NCBI GenBank assembly: GCA_963969495.1 | Contig: OZ018329.1 | Span: forward strand, 145,571,521 to 145,635,520 | DNA length: 64,000 nucleotides | Direction: 5' to 3' | Origin: Ceratothoa steindachneri | Lineage: Eukaryota > Arthropoda > Malacostraca > Isopoda > Cymothoidae | Shown here: positions 1 through 12,892 of the stretch, one piece after another | Position numbering within the stretch: the stretch's first letter is position 1 | Layout: each line of letters begins with the position of its first letter | Translations under genes and position numbers: made by a program | Notes under the pieces: model-generated | What the model was told of the DNA's origin: nothing | What the model saw: the letters and a program-made list of their open reading frames with translations, nothing else | Database searches by the model: none

Positions 1-394
1 TAGGATTTAAAATTGGAACTAGACATCTAAGCGTCAACTAGAAAAAAACGGCTTCAACTAGTAAACAAACGATTTAACTGCGATAGCACAAAATACTCTT
101 TCTTATAAAATAAGGAAAAATAGAAGAATAACTTTCCTACAATGTCGAGGAAATCAATACACTAAAGCTTTTCAAGATTAGAATCGACAAATATTACTGT
201 AAAATATTACTTTGCACAAATAAGAGTTGTAAAACTAATTATTTATTGATATTATCTCGTCCTTATCCTATCGTAAATATCTCGCTTCCATTTTTTGCCC
301 CATTCTTTGTTACCTTGCCTGGAGTAGATCTTGGGGTCTTTGCTGGTTCGTATTTTCCTAAAATTTTAAGAGCACTAAAATCGAAAGAGCTATG

Positions 395-592
395 AGACAA
401 AAAAAGAGTCATTCAACGTAAAAGGCTATAAAACACAAAATCTAATAGACACAAAGAGTCATAAGAGACACAGAGACACGAGACACAAAGAGTCATAAAC
501 ACAAAGAGTCATGAAACACGAAGAGTCATGAAACATAAAAGGTCATGTGACACAAAGAGTCATTAAATACAAAGACTCAAGAGACACAAACT
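395..592. repeat. Degenerate ~17 bp tandem array (copy A)
   Basis: About ten imperfect units follow the pattern 'gacacaaagagtcatga', with variants such as 'aaacacgaagagtcatga'. The core AAGAGTCAT recurs throughout. The paralogous array lies at 32,345-32,495 in copy B, so the array predates the duplication. Spacing is irregular in places. No ORF is associated. Confidence 0.75.
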
Positions 593-1485
593 AACTAGCT
601 CACTTATACACTAGTAAAGAGAAACCAACTTTGGGGAGCCTTAATTTAGAAGAAATCTTTTTCTTTTTAAAATTGCTTCTATTTACTTGATCCCATGAAT
701 TACCTTTATGACGGTTTAATAAACAAAATTTTAAATTCATTGAAGACCCAAAGTTAGGAAACAGCTCCGATGTCGACGGGGCACCTAAATTTCAAGTGAA
801 CTTCAATATCCATAAATACCCGGTCAGGCATTTAGGAGATCCAAATTTAAAAGCGAATTTGAAAATATACGGACGAATTGTCGAGTCATTTACGGTATAA
901 AGGGGCAGAAACTATGGACACAAGGTCCCTCTGGAACATGTTATAGAGAAATATATGTAAATATAAATTAGTCGAATTTTAAGACTAAGGACTTTGAAGC
1001 TACTCAGTAGAGGGTCTTAATATCGAAAGATCTCAATGTACCAAACCAATGCGTCGAAGTGTCAAAGAAAGCTAACTGGTTGCTTGAATACATTGTCCTG
1101 AATTTCAGGTTTAAATCAATTCTGCCTTGATATATATCCATCCTCCTTCATTCTCCAGACGACGCAGTTAAATTTGTCATATAATCTCACTACTCAAATA
1201 ATGACACCGCTGTTAGAATGGACGCATCATTGGCCAAATAAACTAATTCCAGGATTAGGAACGAAATATTTCGATCTTAAAACCTATTATTACTCGCAAG
1301 GCGGCTACTAATTGTACAACTAAGTGAACTGATTACACTATTAAAAATATACAGAAATATTAATTATAATAGACTTCTTTTTGAGATAGGTTAAATAGGA
1401 GTTCAATTGGTAAACAAGACTCTCTCAAAGAGCATTTCTATAAACTAGTTGACTTGTGTAATTATAGCAAACTAACTTGAATTAT

Positions 1486-1486
1486 C

Positions 1487-1571
<85 letters not shown>
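1486..1571. repeat. (TA)n microsatellite
   Basis: About 86 bp of nearly pure TA dinucleotide with one phase slip near 1,507. It is not seen at the equivalent place in copy B. Confidence 0.95.
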
Positions 1572-1573
<2 letters not shown>

Positions 1574-2560
1574 ACCTTCCAAATTAGAGAATAGCAGGTC
1601 AGTAAATATGTTTAAATATCAACGAGTATTTTTTGTTATATTTATATTACCTTTTATTAATCACAGCTACTGTCGATCAGCGGAAAGTACGTCAGTTAAA
1701 ATTTACGAATATTGGATTGAATAGTATTTTTCAAATATAAATATAATATAGTAGGAAGCAGAGGGGACAACCTTAACTGAAAGAGCAAGAAAGGTATAGA
1801 GTAAATGAAAAATGTGGCGCCAGTGAATGTACATTAGGAGTGCAAATTGACTTTGAATTGCAGTAGATGGCACCTTCAGAAATCACAGGAGTACACGTAA
1901 ATAAGTCTGTATCAGTAGGCCTAGAAAACAACCCGGTCCATGCCTATTTTACGTACACGTGTAGTATATCATTATTTCTTGACCTAACATTAGAATTAGA
2001 ATTAATGGCATGTATTTACGCTTCTACTAAATGTAAGACACCTAATTTTGTCATTCTACCGATCTAATTTGAAAACTTGACCTTACACTTCTATTCTTTC
2101 TCCACATTTGGGTCCTTAATGGCCACCTTATGTAGCTCTGTATTCGCTTAAGAGTTTTGCACCATTGAAATAAGCCGCAAGAACCTGACTCCAAGACTAA
2201 ATCAAAGCTAACTCGCAGCTGCTTGGTTCGATTCTCTACGATTATTGCCTTAGTTTCGGGATAGAATTGACCATAGGAAACTACTCCTTTATTTAATTTA
2301 ATTATGACATTTGACTGAAAGGAAATTGTCATTAATAATTTAAAATAAAATATATATGGAAATATAATAATGGTTAATGGGGTTGACTCTGCAACGGGTG
2401 CCATAAGCTATAGGCACGTAGGGATCAGATCCCACCTTAAAATGTCTTACACTAAGATTGGCACCAAGAAGATGCCAATTGGAGATGAAACCCGCGCCTC
2501 TAACAAAGCCAAAAAAATTTCTCCTCTCCTTTAGGTCGAATTGACCCTTTTTGTCCTTGT
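1572..2560. other. AT-rich stretch, nothing recognised
   Basis: Short open frames here (for example 1,867-2,067 plus and 2,051-2,404 minus) have no recognisable motif and no counterpart in copy B. I see no RNA gene or repeat. Confidence 0.4.
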
Positions 2561-4130
2561 TCTATGAGTCCTATCTCCACCCCCCCCGCCCCCAAATAAT
2601 GACGAACATCTAAAACTGTGACATGTGGTCTTGGAACCGAGAAACCTCCTTAAATCTTTCTTCCCACTATTTTATTCACCTCCTTTTTCCTTCTTTCACC
2701 TTATTCTTTTTTATTGTCTTTTATCCTTTCGATTCCTTTTTTTCCTTCACACCACCTTTCTTTTTCACACCTCCAAACACCCCACACTCTATTCATATGC
2801 TTCGAAAACAGCGTCTCGATCCCCCCTTATTCTGGTTCCTCAAACTAATCCTTTATTTTCCTTTTTTTTGTTTTATTCCCCAGCTCCCTCCGTGGGGGTC
2901 CCCTGTGTAGTCTGTTACACCTGGGGTCAGGGGGAGTTGCACGTTCCCCCAACCTGAGTGCAAATTAGGGAGGCCCCGTCGTCAATGGGTCGACTCGGAC
3001 TCTCTGATGGGGCCTTGGGGCCCTTTCCCCCTCGCTCTCTCTCAGCACTTCTTTACCTTTTTTATTAGTAGTAGTATTTTATTTTATCATCTTTCTTATT
3101 ATTATTTTTATTTACTATTATTTCTTATTATGTATTATAATTGTATATTATTTTATTATTATTAATATTATAATTATTACTTAATAATAATTATGATAAT
3201 TTATTATTATCTTTGCAGCTCTTCCCTCGACCTTTGCTACCCGCCCTTTTTTACCAAGAGGACTGTTGTCACCTGGACAGAGTTCGGTCCGGCAGCCAAG
3301 GTGCCTTTGAGGACCGAATGCCACCGTGGGATCGCCTAGCGCCAGGGTATGGTAATGATAGGGGATCACCTCCCCCTCCTCGTTAGTGGACCCGCCTCTC
3401 TCTACCTCTCTTTATTACATACCATTCTACCCCTTTTCACACTTGCTCTTCCATCCATGGAGCCATAGCCGATTGCCAGTGTATACCGTGAGGTCCCTTC
3501 CTATTGAGAGGGCCAGAACCCCCCGACTAAGGCAGGTTTTAGGTACTGAATGTGTTGGGACGTCGACTCTGCCCACCTTTCTCCAGGACTCGGGTAAGGT
3601 GGCTACGCCGGACCCATCCTGTATGGTTCAAGCTCCAGGACAAAATGACGGACCCAGTTGGTAAAGCCCATCAAGGCTGGACCGGGACCGATAAATAATC
3701 ACAGTTTAGAATTTCTAATCTTATCCAAACCTTTTTCTTAAACCCTACGTCGAAGGCGGGGGGAGGGGGGGGTCAGATTATCTACTTTACATGTGACATT
3801 TTCTTGTTTTTCGCTAAAAATATGGTGAGAATAGAAAGCAAAATTGGGGGCGCATGAGATCCCGTTTGCCCATCTTTGGAGCCGCTCTCAGGCAGCTCCG
3901 CCACTAAAAAAGCGGTGCCTTCCCCCCTGTGCCCTCAGGGGCCCCTCCATCCCTCTCCTAGACCTGGGATTAGGGGAGTTTCACACTCACCCCTACTGTG
4001 GGGTTGCTTATGGACCACTCCATATTCCGACCAATGACAGTTTCCCCCTGTTCCCCCTGCGGAAGGCCGCCAACTGGACTTTACCTCCAGAGGCTTCTCT
4101 AACACTAGCATACTAAAAATGTACCGAGCA
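2560..4130. other. GC-richer patch of unknown origin, only in copy A
   Basis: Composition changes sharply from the surrounding AT-rich DNA. The patch starts near a C-run (2,579-2,595) and contains a strongly pyrimidine-biased tract (2,640-2,890), GC-rich segments (2,880-3,060, 3,215-3,690 and 3,845-4,090) and a TTA/TAA-rich simple tract (3,065-3,215). Open frames up to 95 codons occur on both strands, but they reflect composition and show no known motif. It ends where homology to copy B resumes. It may be a decayed mobile element whose class I cannot assign. Confidence 0.4.
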
Positions 4131-5650
4131 GAGTACAAATTTATTCCCCTTTTAATCTTCTTCGGAGTTACCACAATTATAAAATGTAACTTTTAACATT
4201 TATTTTATTTTCCTAAACCAAACCCAAAAACAAGTTCAAAACAATTAGAGAGAACCTGTCGAGAGGAATAATAACATTCAGGCCATCTTTTGACACATTT
4301 TAAAAGTCCGAATGACAACATGTCGGCTGCATGACGCGTCTGACCTCACAGATATACTTGACATGAACATAATGGACAAACGAGACTGTTTTCATGATAA
4401 ATGGCTCGGTCGGGAAAGAGGGAGAATGGATAAACAAAAGAAAAGGTTGGCAATGTATAGGGCAAAATGATGAGGAACGGATGATGAAGGAAAAGCAGTT
4501 AATATCCTTACCTTTTGAGATTCAAGAAGGAGTTGAGGGGTGGTGGACAGAAAATCGTCCAAATAAACCTTAAAGTTAAAAACAGTAACCTATTGAAGCC
4601 TTTCAGGTCTTGAGGTTCTGCCGAAGTTTAACCATAACAAAAACTTTTGCACATTTTGTAACATTGGCAATGACCAAATTCATTGAAGTAGCCAAAACTC
4701 CTTTAGAAATTTTCTCTTCTGTGGCTTAATTTTCGATTCCTTGCAAACCCTTGTCCCTTGTCTTTGCGCCTTGCAACGTCTTAAGGTCCATCAGCGGGTG
4801 GTGAGGCTTTTTTGTATTTTCTGTCGTATTATTTATTGTCTCATTAGTTATTTATTTTATTTTTATACCCAGCCATATTTTTGTGTGGGTCCTCTTCCCC
4901 TGCCCTTCCTGCCCATTTTCAGCCATTTGATCGTATTGTTGTGTGGGTGTCTCACAGCATCTTACATGGCCACATTGGATTATCACCCCAGATCACTTGC
5001 AGGTAGAACGCTTTTTTTGCCATGAGGGGTAGATTCAAGAGACTTGCGGATTACGCCTCCCCTTTCGGTCCCCTCATCCCAGCATCCCTTCTTTTGTCTA
5101 CTCAAAATATGCATTTTCCCTAACTTTACCACTTCCCAAATCATCCTTTCTACAGCTCTCTGCTAGAAATAGAACCATTTAGTGCTGACCATTTTAATAG
5201 CACTACTTGTTATAGAGTTTTATTGCTACTACTTTTTATCAAGATATTTACCACCGATGCATTTTAATGTCTTGTTGCTTTTGAGTGACAAATTAATCAC
5301 TTCCTTCACGTGAACTCCGTCAGTCATCCGTCTTCCCTCGGCCTTCGCTAGAAGAGAGAACCTCCCGTCCCGCCCTCCAAATGCTGTTAGAGAGACGATA
5401 TTATTATATCCTCAATTTTACTTCTAAATACTATAAATTTGACTAAAATAAAAAGTGATTCTGAAAAAGATTTCAATTTTTGGCAAAAAGAATTACAATA
5501 AAATATTCAATTTTTTCTGGAAATTGAGAGGGAATTCTTTTATTTTCTTTTTTACTGCTTTTGCTCGAATGCAGAGTGCAATTTTGGGCAGCTCTTTGTC
5601 GGGGATTTCAGTGGTCGTGGAATTTTATAGTCGTGAAATTGGTTTGTTCT
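4130..5650. other. Duplicated noncoding block 2 (copy A)
   Basis: This block aligns with 36,045-37,600. Shared landmarks include 'ggctcggtcgggaaag' and 'catgaggggtagattca'. A short open frame at 4,741-5,025 and its counterpart at 36,628-36,900 share an F-Y-T-Q-P-Y-F stretch and an I-F-S-H-L-I-V-L-L-C-G stretch. Neither has a convincing start in common, and replacements are frequent, so I treat this as conserved DNA and not as a gene. Confidence 0.55.
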
Positions 5651-6485
5651 TTTATTTTTTAGGCTGAAGAGTTGTGATTTGGGATTGGCTTGTTGGATAG
5701 TGGTGTGGTTGTGAACTTGCGTTGGTGGAGCCTTATTTGTATTTAGATTTATTTTTCATTTAAGCAATAGGGGATTCGTTGTGTAGCTAAATGTATGAAG
5801 ATTGTAGTTTGGCAATTAATTCATGCTTTATCCTTAGCTATTACATTTCACATCAGCTGTATTGATACAGGATCGCAAATGTAATGTTGTATGTTTTAAT
5901 TAGGCTTATTTGAGAGCATATAAAAATAGAGAATAAAGTAGAAGAAAATAAAAGAAATGAAGAGATACAGGATGGTAATGGTAGCCACAAGAAAGCTCAT
6001 AACCACAAAATACAAATTAGAGTTAGTGTATGTGGGTATTTAAGTTTCATGTATCGTACAAATTGCAATGGTATCGAAAACATGAATTTAAATGGTTTAT
6101 TTGGTATTTTGAAGGTGATGTCATTGAGGTTAACCCTTTCATTATGCCTCCCCTTGAAATTTCACCCCATTCGACTAAAGATAAGTAAAAATTTGTATAT
6201 AATAAAATAAGTTATGAAATCTTTCGTTAAACCTTATTTTTTATTTTCTTTATCTCAAGATTTTTAAGGATCTCAATTCCTATTTCGAATTTTAAAATCA
6301 ATTTAATTTATTTTTTTATCTCTAAATGTTGCAAAATATTTTGGAAATATATTTTTATTTGAAATAATGAAAATCTGTTTGGCCGTTTGTTTTAAACCAT
6401 TTCCCTTTTTAAAGAAAATATTTTGTATTTTTTCTTAAAAATTCATCTTAGAATCTAATTTGGAGCAATACCACATCAATTCTTT
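5650..6485. other. AT-rich sequence only in copy A
   Basis: About 800 bp separate block 2 and block 3 in copy A. In copy B only about 75-125 bp lie at this place. The DNA is AT-rich with no recognisable coding. It is either an insertion in A or a deletion in B. Confidence 0.4.
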
Positions 6486-6789
6486 TTTATCTCTTGACCC
6501 AAATTATGAAGTACTATGAGGTAGTTTAGAGCATAAGATTATCCGAATATCTCTTGTACATTGAAGTAACCAAGGTCTATCGATGAAATTACATAGGTAA
6601 GGGTAATGGTGGGCAGCATCAGATTACCGTGACGTCATGAAAATTCAGGGCACTGTATCCTTTATTATCTGAGATCTCGTGAGCGAGTGTGAACACCGTC
6701 AAGGCTCTTCCTGACAAGGAGACCAACATTCTCGGATTTCCAACAGGTCATGAGAGTGGGTATCAGACAGATGGGACATTCCATTTCTG

Positions 6790-7695
6790 TTATTATGAGG
6801 ATATTCAACATCCTTCGTTCAATGGTATCACGGATGGACCGAGTAGGCCTCATAGAAGTCATTACGTTAACCGTGGATAGGGCGATAGCGTCTACTAGCC
6901 TTTAACTATCGTGACCCGCGTCGTAAGGCTAATATATTCTATTGTATCAGACTGAAAACACGGGCTCAAGTCGCATCCAATTCCACATATGCACCATTTC
7001 AGTGCAACGTTCTTTAATTTACATAGATGTGGACTAAAATCCCTAAAAAACTACCCTGCTTATATCACGATAGTGGAGACAGCGCTACTCCAGAGCGCAT
7101 GACTTCACTAATTTGAATCTGAATGACAAACAATAAATGGCGTTGTCCGTTGAGTAATATTCCCAATTCTTGCGATCTGATGGGAGGGTTTGGATGTAGC
7201 GAAAAGGCCATCGAACCTAGTCGTTAACAAGGCACCGTCCGTATAGATTAGAGTGTTTGATATCACTTGGGTCCACTGGTACGTCTAAATACATCATTAA
7301 GCGCTAGGCCGCTACATTACTTTGCATAGTGACCATTTGTTATATTCATGTACTTCATTTACCACTTCAAACATGGATTATTTCAGCAAAACAGTTCAAT
7401 GTGTTATCTGCCCCAAATTGTCGGGAATTGATTCCAGAAGTATTTTGGAAAGATCTGAAGAATGGTGTGGCCACTGCGTTCATCGGCCATTAAACCAATC
7501 GTGAATTTAATGCATGAAGTAACTGGTAACTAGGTAAATTCCCATCTAAGATCCGAAGCCTTCAAATATTTGGAAACTATGGAAAGTTATCGAGATGACA
7601 AGGGTCCAAATCTCTTCAAAGGATTTCCATCTACTTGTGAAAGAGATGCCACGCCAATGCTGCGCTTTGCCGGGCTAGAGGGAGGTTTATTTTTT
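6790..7695 (+). pseudogene. Tc1-like transposase relic shared by both copies (A)
   Basis: The best evidence comes from the paralogue at 40,911-41,735, where a Tc1-like catalytic segment reads Y-S-T-D-L-S-P-L-E-H-I, followed by a C-terminal stretch ending F-E-L-D-A-R-P-M-L-H-F-A-R. The matching A segment near 7,600-7,675 reads G-F-P-S-T-C-E-R-D-A-T-P-M-L-R-F-A-G in the same order. Upstream, around 7,180-7,205, D-G-R-V-W-M resembles the strand after the first catalytic Asp. The relic is full of stops and frameshifts. It was present before the duplication and is the oldest datable element here. Confidence 0.5.
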
Positions 7696-9700
7696 TCTTT
7701 TATATGAAGTTGGAAATGTCAAAGGCCAATTAGTTCACTTAAAATCTTCAGTTTACATTTTGAACTCTTGAAATTTAGGTCAAAGTATTCCAAGGAACTC
7801 AGATATGAGTACAAAGAAAGAATCGAACAAACAGAGAAGTATGAGCACATTTGAGTGTCTAAAAAGCCAAAATGATAGCCAGCGCTTGCTGCACTCTGAA
7901 CAAATACAAGTAATCGAAACAGTGAAATTCCAATGGATAACATACCATTCTGTCCACATTCACAACGTTGAAATTGCGTAGAGAAAGTTATTTTGGAGAA
8001 GATTGTGCAGAATTTGGGGGTTCTTATAAGCATAAAAAATGCCGAAATGATTTGAAATCTATTGAAAGGACTACTTCAGCTCGATAATGTGAACAGCGAG
8101 TTTGCAACAGGCTTATAATAAGCTTTTATGCCTATATAAGTCTCTCAGTAAACCTTTACTGGATTTACTTTACGCAGAATATCAAAACATTGCCCATTCT
8201 TAGTGTTTGTCACTTAGAGTAATTTCCGTCGCATTCTGCTCTTTTATGGTAGCTATGTCGCGAATGGTAATGGGGCAAGAGGTCTTTATCAGGATCTATA
8301 TTACGGTCGTTCTTTGACATTTAAGAGGATTCTGTAGAGAAGAAGGGGTCCATTTGGATATCTTCATCAATAGCACAGGTCTTACTTAATTCAAATTAGG
8401 AACGAGCTAAAAGCGAATGATAATATTCTCTCGGACTCCAAAATATTTCTACGCAAATAGAATAACTTTTATAATATTTTGGATAATGTAAATTTGCCAC
8501 AATTTAGTCATTTCACACTATGCTTAATTTTGTTCACAATGAAATTACTATAGTATTTTTAAAGGAAATATTGGGTCTTTGCAGAATATTTAATTATGAA
8601 TAAATTAGATAGAATCTTTACCAAATAAAATGAATTATATTTAGTGCAACAATTTTCGCTATTGCGTTATTTTCAGGCAGTTCTTTTGAAACATTTTGAA
8701 ACTGTTTTGTTTCATAACATTACTAGCTTCTCCTATTATTAACTTAATTAACTTTATATATTTATTTATCTTATAATCCTCGCTATCACGAATAATATTC
8801 GTATTAACATTTGACTACATTTTACTTTTATCCCGATAATTAATTTTTCAACTTAATGTGTTATGAAAAGTATAATTACCTAGCAACACAGCGAAGCAAT
8901 CCCTAGCGGTATTCACTCCAAACTTTTCGCAGATTTATAAAAGTTAACTAATTAAATCATAGTTAACTTATCTTTGTCCGAAACATTTTGAAAAAGGTCA
9001 TATGGGTAATTTATACAGCTGGACTACTATTACCTAACTACTCACATTCTTGTCTTGTATTGTATAATTTAACTGGTTTGAATGCCATCAAAACACATGT
9101 AATGAATTTAGGAAGTCGAAATAGATTTGGATGTCGCTCTATCTCCTTCTGATGTCTAGATGAAATTTTGATTCACTAAATAGTGGCTGAAGAGGCACAA
9201 ACTAAGAAATGCCATGACAAAAATCATCATCTAAATGTACAAAAAAACACTACATAACTTATTTCCTCATGTTGATCATATTTTATTGATTAAAAATAAT
9301 TTAAGAAGGTCTATCTTAGCTTTGATCTAATGATATCGTCAAGTATTTTTGACTAAGAAAGGAAAATGGTAGGATGGAAGTTGCAGGTAGCACATAACCA
9401 AACACGAGCGTAAGAGAAATAAGTACTGATATATTACATGACATTACCTACAGTTCTAAATAATATTACAATAGTTGCACGCACCAAAAACTAACTAATA
9501 TTAATAAATACTCTGACCATGTCATAATATGTGAGTAAAACAGTAAATATAAAATACAAAATGAAAATCTTTGGATTATTCCATCTAAAAACTAGAAGTT
9601 AAAAACGAACAACTCGAAGTCCTAGAGAAATGAATAATAGGAAAGATGATATAAAACTTTTAAAAGAAATAATAAAACACTGCTTTCGAAAAGTTTAATG
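7695..9700. other. Duplicated noncoding block 3 (copy A)
   Basis: The block aligns with 41,735-43,855 over its whole length, apart from small indels. It is AT-rich and shows no recognisable gene on either strand. Confidence 0.6.
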
Positions 9701-12375
9701 CAGGGGTTGGCAACTGTTTTCAACCAAGCGACCGCATTTGGAAAATTCTTAAAGCACATGGCAGAAAATCTTGCATTTTTAAAAAAACTATTTTGTGAAG
9801 ATTAATATTTAATTTAGGAACAAGAAAATGTAGTTTTTCTATAAAGTTTTTACAATTAATCTTACCTTTAATGACTGTTTTGATGGTGCGCATCATTTCG
9901 AAGTAGTTTGATATTTGGTTCTAGCATGGTAGTCCTTAAATTGAGTCGATCTTCTAAATATACATCAATGATCTGGAGTCTCATTTTTTTTTCATTTGCG
10001 TCATGTAGGAGAAAGATGATCACAGCAACAAGTAGTGGCAATGCAAGAAAGCATTTTTCGAGCATGATAACGGAGAGAAGGGTAATCAATTTCACTTTTC
10101 CAAATTTAATGTGAATCTTTTTTATATCAAATTGAGATTTCCTAATCTTATTTTATGAAATGTTTATCAGCTCCATCTGCAAATCAAACGGTGATGTAGA
10201 AATGTCTACAAAGTGAGGTTGGAAAACTAGCTTTAAAGATCCCTCAGGAGTTTCAGAATATTTCAATCTTTCACCATAATTTTGAATTAATGTATCAAGA
10301 ACCGATACATAATCCTGAAGTTGAAATAATGCACAGGGTTTCTCTTGTTCTCTTAATACTTTTCTCAATTAAGGGAAATATTATTCAGCTTTAGACAACT
10401 CATACCCAGTAAGAATACTTTTGAAAAATACTAACTTTTTCCTAAATGGCGGAAATTTTATCCACATGGCATAAATTGATTTGGTTTTACCCTAAGGAGT
10501 CTTATTTAATTCGTTGTGTTTCGTAATTAAATCACATAAAAATGCAGCATTCTTGATAAGATCATCAAATATCTATTCACATTGTATATTATGGTCACTA
10601 TCAAAACTGACTCTTTGTTCTTTCAAATTGAAAGTTTTGTCCAAGATTTTTCCCCGAGACAACGAACGAACTTAAATATGATATGGCGAGTCTACAATTT
10701 CGGTTAAAACGCCTTTTTTGACCATGACACAAAACTGATGATGACTAGTTGAATTGCTTCTACTAAAGTTAGAATATCTATGATTTTATTAAATTGTCTT
10801 TTAGAAAGCTAGGACTTTGCAGCTAGATTTTGCTGATTTTGCATAAAATAAAAAATATTCAAGCAAGTTATAGAGGGTCGTTCATTTTTTAACAGGCCAA
10901 TAAATCCTTTCATTGAAGGAGCACCATCTGTGCATACACTTATTAGGTTAAAAAGATCAACCTTTTCTTCTCGGCATTTCTCTTTATAAACGCTATGGAA
11001 TAAAATATTTCCTTTTTAATTATTGCACTAAGTTGCTCATTTAAGTTACACTCAAATTTATGGTGACGGTTTTTTATTGTTTTTCTTGAGAGAGGAATTT
11101 CTTTATACTTTTGTACCTATTCCGGATGTAAGAAAATCCCAACTTCTATCCTTGGATCTTTTATAATCTCAACATCACTAAATGGTTTCCCTCTTTTTCT
11201 ACTAAAAGAGAAACTTTAAAGGTGCCTTCAATGGCATTATTCTTATTTTGAAATTGTTTCTTATATTTTTGCTGCTTACACTCTTTTTTTTTCTTTAATT
11301 TAAAAAACGCAACCTTTCGCTCTTCTTCTTCTAATTTATAATATTTTAATTTGCCTGTCTTTCTTTCATAAGGAATCTTAGAATTATTTAATTTCAGAAG
11401 GGAAATTAAAGTATCACAAAGTAAACAAAGCATTTATCTTTATTGGGTACAAGAAAGTATTGTAAGCTCCATTTGTCATTAAATAATCTTCCTGCTTTGG
11501 TTAATTTTCGTTTTGTCATTGGAGTGATTTGGGGGGTAATACCAGTCCAAATAATATTCAACTAAGTCCAAATTTAAGAGAGAACCTTAAAATAATGATT
11601 CAACGATTCAAACAATTTTGAGCAATATTTACAATTTTAAATGAGATTTTTTTATTATAAAGTGAATATAACCAAACTCACACAAATCAAAACTCCTTAA
11701 AGAAGACAAATTACGAGACACCTAAACAACACTAGAGATCTCAAAGCATACTCGGGGCTGCCAGAAAGGGTGGGAAAAAAATAATTAAATCTTGCCTAAT
11801 TAAAATAGATTTGTTTTTTTGGAATATACTTTTCATTTTTGAGCACATTTATCTGCAAAGAATATAATGCAATAATTTTTATAACAACAGACTAATTAAT
11901 ATAAAGCTAAAGATTATTTAAATAGTGTAGCAAAAAAGCCCAAAGAATGGTCATCGTATTACTTTGCAGCCGTGTAGCAAGAAAATGAGAGGGGAACAAA
12001 GCGTACGAGATATGCCTTGATAAGGCTATCATTTCTCTGTATTTCTTGAAACTTTCAAACAGATTCGTCGAAAATAAAGGAAGAAATACCATTTTACTAC
12101 AATTATTTTCGTTCAGAGCAACGAATCGCCATTCGTGTGAAAATATGAATATCGTTTTCATAAGGTAAATGCGGTAAAGGTTTTATTTTACATTTACTTT
12201 CTAGCAAATACAGGTGTAGTAAATACTTATAGATTAATTATTTATGGTAGACGATTTAAATGTTATCTTTATAAAATCTAAAAAGACCACAAATTCATAA
12301 AAATGTATGTTTTATTAAACATAGTCAAATGGCCTCATTTGGAACGTGTAATGGCCGGAGGTTGCCCAACCCTTG
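9701..12375 (-). mobile_element. hAT-1 DNA transposon (Charlie/GTF2IRD2-like), inserted in copy A
   Basis: The left end starts 'caggggttggcaac'. The right end is its inverse, ending 'gttgcccaacccttg', so the terminal inverted repeats are of hAT type. The flanks 'tttaatg' and 'ttcaaatt' look like a decayed 8 bp target duplication. Copy B keeps the unoccupied site 'gtttaaagtatacga' at about 43,847-43,861, which fixes both borders. The 2,675 bp element carries a minus-strand transposase relic. It inserted after the segmental duplication, or was lost from B. Confidence 0.85.
9868..11433 (-). pseudogene. hAT transposase relic, GTF2IRD2/SCAND3-like
   Basis: Reading the minus strand from 11,433, the relic begins M-L-C-L-L-C-D-T-L-I-S, resembling the N-terminal C-x2-C segment of GTF2IRD2/FAM200-type hAT proteins. 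Further on, around 10,905-10,950, there is a T-D-G-A-P-S-M-K-G-F stretch, which in this family contains a catalytic-region Asp. At 10,155-10,215 the sequence F-D-L-Q-M-E-L-I matches the family's 'ELQMELIELQ' signature. Many stops and frameshifts separate the pieces and the C-terminal dimerisation part is poorly preserved. The source protein of this class is about 600 residues. The copy is inactive. Confidence 0.75.
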
Positions 12376-12628
12376 TTCAAATTATACGAAAGCTCTAAGA
12401 AGTTAGACAAATGAACTTGGAAATTCAAGTAAAGCTCATACGAATAAGATAGAAAGCAGCATCGATCGCTGCTCTCTAACTTCTCCTGACTTGAACTGAA
12501 GAAGTATCTCGTCAACAGAATAATTGAGGAAGATACCAAGCATCATGGTCCGGAGATAACCCCTTTAGGTTCACACATTGTGTATTCTACGGATTTCAGG
12601 TGACCATGGAATACATAAAATCTAAATA

Positions 12629-12735
12629 GAATCACTGGCTTGATTTAATTGAAAGCAACATAAGAAGATTGATTCAATTGAAAATAACCTCATGGGCTTC
12701 ATTCAATTGAGAGCAAGATTACCGGCTTCAGTCGC
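12629..12735. repeat. Degenerate ~29-32 bp repeats (copy A)
   Basis: Three or four imperfect units of the form 'ggcttcattcaattgaga' correspond to the much cleaner 29 bp array at 44,112-44,306 in copy B. Confidence 0.65.
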
Positions 12736-12892
12736 AGGCAGTCAGGGAAGTGCAAGGTTTGGCATCGGCCTTTGGGAATTAAAATATTGAAGTTTTTTCA
12801 GTACATATCCTCAACAATATATTTCTAAAAGAGGATGTTTTGTAGATTGGAATAATAGCAGATAATTTTTGTCATAGTTTGTTTAGGACCTA

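Noticed and set aside
395..592. Possible CRISPR-like array
   Set aside because: Units are degenerate 17 bp repeats without unique spacers of constant length, in an animal-type genome. The same holds for the 29 bp array at 44,112.
2623..2957. Two overlapping Phe/Pro-rich frames as secreted or membrane proteins
   Set aside because: They come from a pyrimidine-rich tract; any frame there gives F, S, P and L residues. No paralogue exists in copy B.
4741..5025. Conserved small gene shared with 36,628-36,900
   Set aside because: The shared residues follow from DNA homology of the two copies. Starts differ, the ends differ and amino acid changes are frequent, with no sign of purifying selection by eye.
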